Shown: positions 7,537 to 14,529, counted from the stretch's first letter. The stretch is 15,482 bases of DNA from an uncultured Clostridia bacterium (GCA_944376785.1 CALWDV010000023.1:1-15482); one strand, 5' to 3'. Notes: generated from the letters alone by a model not told the origin. A program made the numbers and translations.

Positions 7537-8127
7537 ATGAAAACAGTATTAATAGTGTTAACAGTTTTAATTATAATATTGTCAATATCGCTACATATAA
7601 CACTTGAAATTGAATATGACATTTTAAAAAATTTTGGGAAAATTAAAGTTAAACTTTTCAAAATAATAACAATTTTTTCAAGTGGAATAACTTTTGTTGG
7701 TGAATATTTAAATTTAAGTAAAAGACATAATAAAGTTGTTAAAATTAAAATTGATATAAATGATAAGCAACTACAATTTTTTAATGATGTTGGAAAATAT
7801 TTAAAAAAGAAAATAACATTATTAAATCTTAATATTAACACATTAATTTGTTTTATGAATCCAAATTTATCTTGTTTGTTAAGTTCAATTATTAACATAT
7901 TTGTTTCATTGTTATTTTCAAAAATTTTGGTAATGAATAATGATGTTAAATTAATTAAAAACATTCAAACAGGATTTAGGCAAAACAATTTTATTATTAA
8001 CTTGAATGCTTCAATATTGTTAAGTATATATGACTATTTTTGGGCATATTTAAAAGCATTAAAAAACAAAATTAGGAGAGAGCATGAAAAAAATGGAAAA
8101 CAAAAAAGAATGCAAAAATGCAAGTGA
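7537..8127 (+). CDS. ytfI: DUF2953 family protein (YtfI-like)
   Basis: A 196-residue protein with one N-terminal membrane segment (about 2-20) and a mostly hydrophobic later region (about 110-130) that may insert in or lie on a membrane. In B. subtilis ytfI (DUF2953) lies directly before ytfJ/gerW, and the same pair is seen here; the call rests mainly on that order, since the sequence is strongly diverged. The role of DUF2953 proteins is unknown beyond their link to GerW. The ATG has no ribosome binding site and lies only 22 bases after the scpB terminator T run. The last 44 bases overlap gerW in another frame, giving a basic tail (KNKIRREHEKNGKQKRMQKC). Confidence 0.68.
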   Translation: MKTVLIVLTVLIIILSISLHITLEIEYDILKNFGKIKVKLFKIITIFSSGITFVGEYLNLSKRHNKVVKIKIDINDKQLQFFNDVGKYLKKKITLLNLNINTLICFMNPNLSCLLSSIINIFVSLLFSKILVMNNDVKLIKNIQTGFRQNNFIINLNASILLSIYDYFWAYLKALKNKIRREHEKNGKQKRMQKCK

Positions 8128-8491
8128 ATTATCAAATATTCTTAATGATGCTATGATAAATTTAAAACAAGTAATTGATATTAACACGGTGGTTGGAAAA
8201 CCAATTTATAATGAAGATGGTAGTGTTGTTGTTCCAGTTTCAAAAGTTTATGTTGGAATTGTTGCTGGTGGTGGAGAATTAGATAAAAAAATTAATAGAC
8301 ACAATACGTGTTCATATCCATTTGCAGGTGGAACAGGTGCTGGTTTCACAATTTCTCCAATAGGTTTTTTAGTTACAAAAAACAATGAAACAACCTTTGT
8401 TAACACAGAAACAGATAAATCTGGTGAAAAGTTAATTGAAATGACTAATAAAACATTAAAAATTATATTAGAAAATTTAAAAAAGGATTAA
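8084..8491 (+). CDS. gerW: GerW family sporulation protein (YtfJ)
   Basis: A 135-residue GerW/YtfJ protein. In Bacillus this soluble spore protein is made in the forespore and is needed for efficient L-alanine germination and normal spore properties. The family hallmarks are clear: TVVGKPIYNEDGSVVVPVSK, VYVGIVAGGGE, and PFAGGTGAGFTISPIGFLV with its Gly-rich stretch. The usual C-terminal helix (IEMTNKTLKIILENLKK) follows. The ATG at 8084 has a strong AGGAGAG at 8074-8080, 5 bases away, inside the end of the ytfI-like gene. The second carboxypeptidase gene starts 2 bases after its stop, so the three genes form one unit. Confidence 0.93.
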   Translation: MKKMENKKECKNASELSNILNDAMINLKQVIDINTVVGKPIYNEDGSVVVPVSKVYVGIVAGGGELDKKINRHNTCSYPFAGGTGAGFTISPIGFLVTKNNETTFVNTETDKSGEKLIEMTNKTLKIILENLKKD

Positions 8492-8493
8492 TT

Positions 8494-9612
8494 ATGAAAA
8501 AAATATTTAGGTTTATTATAATTATTGCATTAATAATTTGTATTTGTCCAAACCCAAATTATAATGTTGAAGCTTATGCAAATTACAAAGGTATGTGTGT
8601 TATTGGTAATAATAATAAAGTTTTATATGAATATAATAAAGATGTTCAAATGCCTATGGCAAGTACAACAAAAATCATAACAGCAATTTTAACAATAGAA
8701 AATTGTGATGATTTAGATAAAATGGTAAAAGTTGCAGATGAGTCGGTTGGAATTGAAGGAACAAGCATTTATTTAAGGAAAAATGAAGAAATAAGTGTTA
8801 GGAACTTATTGTATGGTTTAATTTTGGCGTCTGGTAATGATGCTGCAACGGCTCTTGCTTATGAAATTGGTGGTAGTGAAGAAAACTTTGTTAGAATGAT
8901 GAATGAATTTGTTAATAAGTTAGGCTTAAAAAACACTCAATTAAAAAATCCGCATGGTTTAGATGCCGATGGGCATTATACATCAGCTTATGATTTGGCA
9001 GTAATAACCAATTATGCTTTAAACAATGATACATTTGCCGAAATTGTTTCAACAAAAACAAAAGTTTTAAATGAAGGGGAGGACAATGTTAGATATTTAA
9101 GAAATAAAAACAAATTAGTTTTTTCTCAAAATGGTTGTGTTGGCGTTAAAACAGGTTTTACTGATAATGCAGGACGTTGTTTAGTTAATGCTTGTGAAAG
9201 AGATGGGTTTAGAGTTGTTTCAGTTGTTTTAAATTGTGGCCCTATGTTTGAAGAGTGTGATAGGTTAACTAATTTAGCATTTAATGAATATGAATTAAAA
9301 ACATTTGTTGAACCATATAGTTTTGTTGGAAATGTGCCAGTTATTAATGGAGACAAAAACGAAACGAATGTTGTGACCATAAAAGGTTTTAATGAAATTA
9401 TTTTAAAAAGCGAACAGGATTTATATGATGTACAATATGATATTGTGAAAGAAATTGAAGCGCCAATATCTAAAACAACAAAATTAGGTAAAGTTAAAGT
9501 TAATTATAAAAATGAAATTATTTTTGAAGATGATTTATATTCTACTTCAAACATAGAAAATATTGATTTGAAACATAAAATTGATAACATTATTAATAAT
9601 TGGTATTTATAA
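8494..9612 (+). CDS. D-alanyl-D-alanine carboxypeptidase (S11 family, DacB-like position)
   Basis: A 372-residue low-molecular-mass penicillin-binding protein. A short signal segment (about 5-20) precedes the catalytic domain. Its three motifs are S57-T-T-K60 (PMASTTKIITAILTIE), S113-G-N115 and K219-T-G221 (GVKTGFTDNAGRCLV). Residues from about 265 form a beta-rich PBP5-type C-terminal domain. AAAGGA lies just upstream of the ATG and the gene follows gerW by 2 bases. Its place after scpAB and before rluB matches sporulation dacB of B. subtilis, which adjusts cross-linking of the spore cortex, so that role is likely here. It differs clearly from the paralogue at 3946-5124. The stop is followed at once by a terminator, so spmA and spmB, normally next, are absent. 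Confidence 0.92.
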   Translation: MKKIFRFIIIIALIICICPNPNYNVEAYANYKGMCVIGNNNKVLYEYNKDVQMPMASTTKIITAILTIENCDDLDKMVKVADESVGIEGTSIYLRKNEEISVRNLLYGLILASGNDAATALAYEIGGSEENFVRMMNEFVNKLGLKNTQLKNPHGLDADGHYTSAYDLAVITNYALNNDTFAEIVSTKTKVLNEGEDNVRYLRNKNKLVFSQNGCVGVKTGFTDNAGRCLVNACERDGFRVVSVVLNCGPMFEECDRLTNLAFNEYELKTFVEPYSFVGNVPVINGDKNETNVVTIKGFNEIILKSEQDLYDVQYDIVKEIEAPISKTTKLGKVKVNYKNEIIFEDDLYSTSNIENIDLKHKIDNIINNWYL

Positions 9613-9616
9613 AAAT

Positions 9617-9645
9617 AAAAACATAACATTTTGTGTTATGTTTTT
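9617..9645 (+). terminator. Intrinsic terminator after the second carboxypeptidase gene
   Basis: 12-bp stem AAAAACATAACA (9617-9628) with TGTTATGTTTTT (9634-9645), loop TTTTG. The T run forms the end of the stem. Confidence 0.88.
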
Positions 9646-9647
9646 AT

Positions 9648-9676
9648 TTGATAAAAATTAATAATTGTATTAAAAT
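9648..9676 (+). promoter_or_regulatory. Probable sigma-A promoter of rluB, giving a leaderless message
   Basis: TTGATA (9648-9653), 17 bases, TAAAAT (9671-9676). The predicted start falls near 9683, at most a few bases before the ATG at 9686. A second -10-like TATAAT at 9680-9685 touches the ATG itself, with TTAATA 16 bases upstream, but it would start inside the gene. Confidence 0.5.
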
Positions 9677-9685
9677 TAGTATAAT

Positions 9686-10393
9686 ATGAGAATTAATAAA
9701 TATTTAGCACAATGTAATATTTCGAGTAGGCGTAAGGTTGAAGAGTTTGTTTTATCTGGCTTAATTAGTGTTAATGATGTTGTTGTTAAAGAATTGTCAA
9801 CTCAAATTTCACCAACTGATATTGTTAAATTTAATGGTGTTATTGTTAAACCTTCTAATATAAAAATATATTATTTATTAAATAAACCTAGTGGCTATAT
9901 AACAACAGTAAAAGACGAAAAAAACAGACATACTGTGCTTGATTTAATTGAAAAAAGTCCAGAAAGAATTTTTCCTGTTGGCAGGTTAGATTGTGCAACA
10001 GAAGGAATGTTAATTCTAACAAACGATGGCGATTTTGCAAATAAACTAATTCATCCAAGTAAAAAAATTAATAAAGTTTATGAGGTTATTGTTAATAAAC
10101 AACCATCAATCGAACAATTTGCAATGCTAGAAAAAGGTGTTGACATTGGAGATTTTGTAACCAGTCCAAGCAAAATATCTAATAAAATAAAACTAGATAA
10201 AGGTACTTATAAGTTTAACATTACAATTCATGAAGGTAAGAACAGACAAGTAAGAAAAATGATGGAAAGCGTTGGCTTAGAGGTTATTTACTTAAAACGT
10301 ATTAAAATTGGCTCATTACCACTAGGGAATTTACCAACAGGAAAATATAAAAAGTTAACTAAAAAAGAATTAGATTTATTATTAACAAACTAA
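9686..10393 (+). CDS. rluB: 23S rRNA pseudouridine synthase (RluB/RsuA family)
   Basis: A 235-residue pseudouridine synthase that converts a uridine in 23S rRNA. The S4 RNA-binding domain is at about 1-50 (MRINKYLAQCNISSRRKVEE). The RsuA-type catalytic domain follows with the motif GRLDCATEGMLILTNDGDFA, in which Asp102 is the catalytic residue, and with KINKVYEVIV and EGKNRQVRKMMESVGLEVIY near the end. The protein starts exactly as the family does, so the ATG at 9686 is secure. It has no ribosome binding site because TATAAT directly precedes it. It is the first gene of rluB-cmk-plsC. RluB is preferred over RluE/RsuA by this gene context. Confidence 0.92.
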   Translation: MRINKYLAQCNISSRRKVEEFVLSGLISVNDVVVKELSTQISPTDIVKFNGVIVKPSNIKIYYLLNKPSGYITTVKDEKNRHTVLDLIEKSPERIFPVGRLDCATEGMLILTNDGDFANKLIHPSKKINKVYEVIVNKQPSIEQFAMLEKGVDIGDFVTSPSKISNKIKLDKGTYKFNITIHEGKNRQVRKMMESVGLEVIYLKRIKIGSLPLGNLPTGKYKKLTKKELDLLLTN

Positions 10394-10402
10394 GGAGATA
10401 AT

Positions 10403-11062
10403 ATGATTACTATTGCAATTGATGGTCCAAGTGCAGCAGGGAAAGGTGTTGTTTCAGAAAAAATTTCAAAACTTTTAAATATTCATCATTTAGATACTGG
10501 TGCTATTTATAGGGCAATTGGTTTATATTGTTATGAAAACAATGTTGATGCATATGATGAAAATCAAGTAAAAAAAATATTGGATAAGATTGAAATTAAA
10601 ATTGAATTTATTAATGGTGAACAATACACATATTTAAATGGTGAGTGTATTAATGGCAAAATAAGATCATCAATAGTTTCAGATTATGCTTCAAGAAGTT
10701 CGGCACTTTTATGTGTTAGAGAAAAAGTGAAAGATTTGCAACAAGATTTTGCAAAGCATCATAGTGTTGTTATGGAAGGAAGAGATATAACAACCGAAAT
10801 TTTGCCAAATGCAAAATATAAATTTTACCTAACTGCATCATCAGAAGTTAGAGCTTTAAGAAGATTAAAAGATTTAGAAGCAAAAGGCGAAAAAATCACT
10901 TTCGATCAGGTTTTAAAAGACATTAATGAACGTGATTATAGAGATAGTCACAGAGAGTTTGGAAGATTGCAATTAGCCAAAGATGCAGTTTATATTAACA
11001 CCGATGAATTTAGTGTTGATGAAGTTGTTTCAATTATTTATAGTAAAATTAATGAGAGATAG
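10403..11062 (+). CDS. cmk: Cytidylate kinase
   Basis: A 219-residue (d)CMP kinase that transfers phosphate from ATP to CMP or dCMP. The P-loop is G8-P-S-A-A-G-K14-G in MITIAIDGPSAAGKGVVSEK. DTGAIYRAIGLY is the nucleotide-binding start of the second element, VVMEGRDITTEILPNAKYKF is the GRD motif, and RDYRDSHREFGRLQLAKDAV is the conserved lid-side segment. The length is normal for bacterial Cmk. A strong AAGGAGA precedes the ATG, 9 bases after rluB. Conservation of rluB-cmk-plsC order in Bacillota supports it. It feeds the same CMP/dCMP pool that the deaminase at 12037 and the nucleotidase at 14528 act on. Confidence 0.96.
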   Translation: MITIAIDGPSAAGKGVVSEKISKLLNIHHLDTGAIYRAIGLYCYENNVDAYDENQVKKILDKIEIKIEFINGEQYTYLNGECINGKIRSSIVSDYASRSSALLCVREKVKDLQQDFAKHHSVVMEGRDITTEILPNAKYKFYLTASSEVRALRRLKDLEAKGEKITFDQVLKDINERDYRDSHREFGRLQLAKDAVYINTDEFSVDEVVSIIYSKINER

Positions 11063-11082
11063 TTTAAGGAGAATTGTTTATT

Positions 11083-11739
11083 ATGTTTTTTTATTTTTTA
11101 CTAATACTTTTATATATTCCACTTTTAATAGTTTATCCGTGTAGAGTAGTTGGTAAAAAAAATATTCCAAAAAAAGGAAGATTTATTTTAAGTTGTAACC
11201 ATCAAACTTTAAATGATCCAATTATTATTGCTTATAAAATTACTAAAAGAAGATTTAGATTTATGGCAAAAGCACCACTTTTTAATAATAAATTCAAATC
11301 GGCAATACTTAAAAGTTTAGGAGCTTATCCAGTTAATAATAAAAGTGCAACTGGCGATATTAAAGCAGTAAAAACAACATTAAAACACTTAAAAGATGAA
11401 AGGGCTGTTTGTATATTCCCTGAAGGTGCTAGACTTAAATCTAGTGAAAGCAATGAATTAAAACATGGTGTTGCAATGTTTTCTTTGAAAACAAATTCCC
11501 CAATAGTTCCAGCATATTTTGTTAAAAAAACTAATGCATTTGTTTTCAACACATTGTTAATTGGTAAACCAATAGAACTTTACAATATGGAGCAATTTAA
11601 AGATAAAAAAATTGATAAAGATTTATTAGAAGAAGCAAGTACTGTTTTAAAGAAAGAAATGAATGCGTTATATAAAAATTATATTAAAAATAAAGAATTA
11701 AAAAAGAATAAAAAACAAAAATTAAATAACAAAAATTAA
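11083..11739 (+). CDS. plsC: 1-acyl-sn-glycerol-3-phosphate acyltransferase
   Basis: A 218-residue PlsC-type acyltransferase that adds the second acyl chain to lysophosphatidic acid in phospholipid synthesis. An N-terminal membrane segment (about 2-20) is followed by the H(X4)D catalytic motif H40-QTLN-D45 in SCNHQTLNDP. The substrate-binding block FPEGARLKS (FPEGxR) and the VPAYFVKK block come next. The C-terminal tail is Lys/Asn-rich. I chose the ATG at 11083; AAGGAGA at 11066-11072 is 10 bases upstream. The in-frame TTG at 11074 is only 1-2 bases from that site and is less likely. It is the last gene of rluB-cmk-plsC; the ispH and rpsA-like genes that often follow in Clostridia are not here. 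Confidence 0.92.
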   Translation: MFFYFLLILLYIPLLIVYPCRVVGKKNIPKKGRFILSCNHQTLNDPIIIAYKITKRRFRFMAKAPLFNNKFKSAILKSLGAYPVNNKSATGDIKAVKTTLKHLKDERAVCIFPEGARLKSSESNELKHGVAMFSLKTNSPIVPAYFVKKTNAFVFNTLLIGKPIELYNMEQFKDKKIDKDLLEEASTVLKKEMNALYKNYIKNKELKKNKKQKLNNKN

Positions 11740-11740
11740 T

Positions 11741-11776
11741 AAAAAAAACACTCTTTAATAAGAGTGTGTTTTTTTT
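11741..11776. terminator. Bidirectional intrinsic terminator
   Basis: ACACTCTT (11748-11755), loop TAAT, AAGAGTGT (11760-11767). On the plus strand a T8 run follows after one G (11769-11776), ending plsC. On the minus strand a run of seven T follows the stem directly, which would end the predicted small RNA. Confidence 0.88.
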
Positions 11777-11840
11777 AGGAAAAAAGGGGGAATGGCGTAA
11801 AATTAATAATTAATTTACGCCATGCTTTTAAAACAAAAGC
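11741..11840 (-). ncRNA. Predicted small regulatory RNA with C-rich tract
   Basis: A candidate transcript of about 100 nt read on the minus strand from about 11840 to 11741. In order it holds a 5' hairpin GCTTTT-GTTTT-AAAAGC (11840-11824), a second hairpin with a perfect 10-bp stem ATGGCGTAAA/TTTACGCCAT (11823-11792) that extends inward by four pairs after a bulged base, a single-stranded tract TCCCCCTTTTTTCC (11791-11778), and the intrinsic terminator. A near-consensus promoter places +1 at about 11840, exactly at the first hairpin. C-rich unpaired tracts are the usual seed of Bacillota sRNAs such as RsaE/RoxS, which pair with ribosome binding sites. I recognise no known RNA family. The whole interval 11740-12036 has no coding gene. 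Confidence 0.55.
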
Positions 11841-11846
11841 GAGTTA

Positions 11847-11875
11847 ATGATATCAAATTATAATTGCCTAGTCAA
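11847..11875 (-). promoter_or_regulatory. Sigma-A promoter of the predicted small RNA
   Basis: Read on the minus strand: TTGACT (11875-11870), 17 bases, TATCAT (11852-11847). Each hexamer matches consensus in five of six positions. The predicted start lies at about 11840. Confidence 0.6.
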
Positions 11876-11892
11876 GAGTTTTTTAAAAAATT

Positions 11893-11899
11893 TTCGACA
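11893..11899 (-). promoter_or_regulatory. Perfect Spo0A box (TGTCGAA)
   Basis: The minus strand reads TGTCGAAAA here, matching the 0A-box consensus TGTCGAA in all seven positions. It lies 17 bases upstream of the small-RNA -35, centred near -56, and near -113 of the dCMP deaminase promoter. I found no other perfect copy in the window. Confidence 0.5.
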
Positions 11900-11973
11900 T
11901 TTTTATACTTTTTTTAAAAAATATATTTAATAAATATTTTATAAAATTATGTAACCTAAAAAAAATTAAATAT

Positions 11974-12002
11974 TTGCCATATAACATAAAATTTTGTATA
12001 AT
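11974..12002 (+). promoter_or_regulatory. Sigma-A promoter of the deaminase-sulfatase operon
   Basis: TTGCCA (11974-11979), exactly 17 bases, perfect TATAAT (11997-12002). Transcription should begin near 12009, giving a leader of under 30 nt with GGGGGA as ribosome binding site at 12025-12030. This is one of the best promoters in the window. Confidence 0.82.
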
Positions 12003-12036
12003 CATAAGAGTATTATAAATTATTGGGGGAATCACA

Positions 12037-12525
12037 ATGGAAAAAAGAAGTAATTATTTATCTTGGGACGATTATTTTATGGGCTTAGCGTTACTTTCTG
12101 CCAAAAGAAGTAAAGACCCTAACACACAAGTTGGAGCTTGCATTGTAAATAATAAAAAACGTATTGTTTCTGTCGGATATAATGGTTTCCCAAGTGGGTG
12201 CAGTGATGACGTTTATCCTTGGAACAGGGAAGGCAATGAATTAGACACAAAATATCCTTACATTGTTCATGCTGAATTAAACGCAATATTAAATTCAAAA
12301 GCTGATTTGTCAAATTGCACAATTTATGTTACTATGTTTCCTTGTAATGAATGTTCAAAAGCAATTATTCAATCTGGAATAAATCATATAATATATTTAA
12401 CAAATAAATATCCAAATTCTAATGCAGTTTTAGCAAGTGTTAAAATGCTTGAAAGTGCAGGAGTAGTTGTTGAACAATATAAATCTAGTTTAAATGAAGT
12501 GGTGTTAAATTATAAAAATGAATAA
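12037..12525 (+). CDS. dCMP deaminase
   Basis: A 162-residue zinc enzyme of the cytidine/deoxycytidylate deaminase fold that turns dCMP into dUMP, the substrate of thymidylate synthase. Zinc ligands and the proton shuttle are seen in H78-A-E80 (YPYIVHAELNAILNS) and P102-C103-N-E-C106. The block GYNGFPSGCSDDVYPW, followed by LDTKYPYIVHAELNAI, closely resembles the vertebrate and T-even phage dCMP deaminases and is less like B. subtilis ComEB, which has an inserted Cys/His region there. Length is normal. The ATG has GGGGGA 6 bases upstream. The gene ends inside the start of the LtaS-like gene (ATGAATAA), so the two are coupled. Confidence 0.92.
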   Translation: MEKRSNYLSWDDYFMGLALLSAKRSKDPNTQVGACIVNNKKRIVSVGYNGFPSGCSDDVYPWNREGNELDTKYPYIVHAELNAILNSKADLSNCTIYVTMFPCNECSKAIIQSGINHIIYLTNKYPNSNAVLASVKMLESAGVVVEQYKSSLNEVVLNYKNE

Positions 12526-14494
12526 TAATAAAATTAATTTTCAAAACTTTTTCTTTCCACTTTTGTTTGTTTTTTCGGCAATAGTGGTTGAGATTGGAAC
12601 TTTTATTGCTTTAAATTTTGGAATTTTGCCAACATATTTTATGTTGGATTTTTTCATTATTTTAATTTTTGCATCATTACTGTTTTTAATATCTAATAAA
12701 ATTGCTCAAATGGTTTTAATTATAATTTTGTTGATTTTGCAATCAATGCTTAGTTATGTTAACGTAACACTTTATTCAATTTATGGTGATTTGTTTAGTT
12801 TTGATATGATTGTTCTTGGTGCCGAAGCATTTTCAGTTTTTGATGCATCATTTATTAAATGGGGATTTTTAACATTTTTGTTTATTGTTAATTGTGCAAC
12901 AATAACCTTAATGAGTTTGTGTTTAAAGAAAAAAATTAGTTTTCCAATAAAATCAAAAACAGCGTTAATTGTTTTAATTTCGTTTATAATTTCACAAGCA
13001 GTTGGAATTGGTGGATATTCTGTTCAAATTGCTTGTTTAAAACAAAATAATGATACAATATACGAAACGTATTTTGAAAATGATAAAACCTTATATGATA
13101 AATTGTTTATAAAATCAGAAGCATTAAAAAAATTTGGTACCTATCCATTCTATTTTAAAAATTTATTAAATTTAACTTTTGGTGTTGATGATTATGATGA
13201 TTATGAAAAAATCAAAAATTATATAACTCAAAATGTTGTTTATCAAACAAATGAAAATACTGGACTACTAAAAAATGATAATGTTATTGTTATTATGTGT
13301 GAAAGTTTGGAATGGTTTGGAATTAATCCGGTATTAACACCAACTTTATATGATATGTTTAATAATGGAACAACTTTAACAAATTATATTAGTAAAAGTA
13401 AAACCAACTATTCTGAAATGGATGTTATTTTAGGTAGTGTTCCCACCGATAATTCCTTTACTAACAGTTGGCATGGGTCATCATCTTCATTGCTTGGAAA
13501 CAACTTAGCTTTTAGTTTGCCAAATAAGTTAAAATCTGTTGGCTATGATAAAGCAAGATTTTTTCATGACAATATTGGAGATTTTTATGGAAGAGAAACA
13601 ACACATTCAACTTTTGGTTTTGATGAAATAATAACTCTTGAAAATATGAATATTGAAGACAAAGCAGATGGTTTAATTGGGCATAGTTCTAACTATACAA
13701 AAGATTCTGATATGATTAAATCTTGCATAGAACAAATTGCTCCAATAAATGAACAATTTTTTAGCTTTATTACAACTATAACTTCCCATGGTCCTTATTA
13801 TGAAAGTAATAAATTGGGTGAATATTATGATATTTTAGATAATGGCAAATTAGCTGAATTTAAAATATGGTTGGAAGAAAACACTGAATTTATATATCCA
13901 ACAGATGACGAAAAATATGAAAGTTATTTACGTTGTTATTTGGCAACTATTATGGATTTAGATAGGGGAATTCAGTTTTTGTTGGAATATTTAACAAATA
14001 ATAATATTTTAGATAAAACAACCATTGTTTTATATAGTGACCATAATTCATACTATCATGATTTAGCATATAAAATGCGTGGTTTGGATAAAAGTGAATA
14101 TTATAATCCAACACTTTACAATGTTCCTGCAACAATTTATAGCACAAAATTAGGTGCAAAAACAATAAGTGATTTTACTTGTCCATATAACATAACTCCA
14201 ACAATATTGGATTTATTAGGAATTAAATATAATAATAATTTATATATGGGTTATTCAATTTTTAACAACAACTTTCACGAAACAATATTTGTTTCACAAA
14301 TTGGTGGAATTATGAATGATAAAATATATTCTGAAAATAATGCTGAACTTATTAGTAAATTTGAAATAACTGATCAAGAAGAAACAAATTTTAAAAATAA
14401 TGCACTAAAATTTTATGTTAAACAAGATTATATGAATTTGATTTATAATTCAAATATTTTTGATAAATTTCCTGAATTGATTAATTATATTTAA
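12518..14494 (+). CDS. LtaS-like membrane sulfatase/phosphoglycerol transferase
   Basis: A 658-residue member of the lipoteichoic acid synthase family, which polymerises glycerol phosphate from phosphatidylglycerol on the outer face of the membrane. Five membrane segments are predicted at about 11-32, 40-58, 63-85, 113-134 and 147-168. The extracellular sulfatase-fold domain starts near 255: NVIVIMCESLEWFG carries metal ligand Glu262, SKSKTNYSEMD carries the likely nucleophile Thr296, TSHGPY carries a conserved His424, and YSDHNSYYHD holds Asp508 and His509. The domain ends with NITPTILDLLGI as usual. No clear ribosome binding site is seen; it starts within the end of the deaminase gene and probably relies on coupled translation. 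It could be an LtaS, a primase-type LtaP or another glycerol-phosphate transferase. Confidence 0.88.
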   Translation: MNNNKINFQNFFFPLLFVFSAIVVEIGTFIALNFGILPTYFMLDFFIILIFASLLFLISNKIAQMVLIIILLILQSMLSYVNVTLYSIYGDLFSFDMIVLGAEAFSVFDASFIKWGFLTFLFIVNCATITLMSLCLKKKISFPIKSKTALIVLISFIISQAVGIGGYSVQIACLKQNNDTIYETYFENDKTLYDKLFIKSEALKKFGTYPFYFKNLLNLTFGVDDYDDYEKIKNYITQNVVYQTNENTGLLKNDNVIVIMCESLEWFGINPVLTPTLYDMFNNGTTLTNYISKSKTNYSEMDVILGSVPTDNSFTNSWHGSSSSLLGNNLAFSLPNKLKSVGYDKARFFHDNIGDFYGRETTHSTFGFDEIITLENMNIEDKADGLIGHSSNYTKDSDMIKSCIEQIAPINEQFFSFITTITSHGPYYESNKLGEYYDILDNGKLAEFKIWLEENTEFIYPTDDEKYESYLRCYLATIMDLDRGIQFLLEYLTNNNILDKTTIVLYSDHNSYYHDLAYKMRGLDKSEYYNPTLYNVPATIYSTKLGAKTISDFTCPYNITPTILDLLGIKYNNNLYMGYSIFNNNFHETIFVSQIGGIMNDKIYSENNAELISKFEITDQEETNFKNNALKFYVKQDYMNLIYNSNIFDKFPELINYI

Positions 14495-14498
14495 TACC

Positions 14499-14529
14499 AA
14501 AAAAGACGGATATTAATCCGTCATTTTTT
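14499..14529. terminator. Bidirectional terminator between convergent genes
   Basis: GACGGAT-ATTA-ATCCGTC (14505-14522), preceded by A6 and followed by T6 after one A. It lies between the converging LtaS-like gene and nucleotidase gene; the latter's stop codon lies at its right edge. Confidence 0.88.

Noticed and set aside
7521..7964. Open frame of 147 codons on the minus strand opposite the ytfI-like gene
   Set aside because: Low-complexity shadow of an AT-rich gene; the plus strand has conserved gene order and gerW directly after it.
11074..11082. TTG start of plsC
   Set aside because: It lies only 1-2 bases from the AAGGAGA element, too close for initiation; the ATG at 11083 suits better.
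11792..11800. ATG GCG TAA mini-ORF after GGGGGA in the intergenic region
   Set aside because: Two codons, too close to the purine run, and lies after the plsC terminator; the hairpin and minus-strand reading explain the sequence better.
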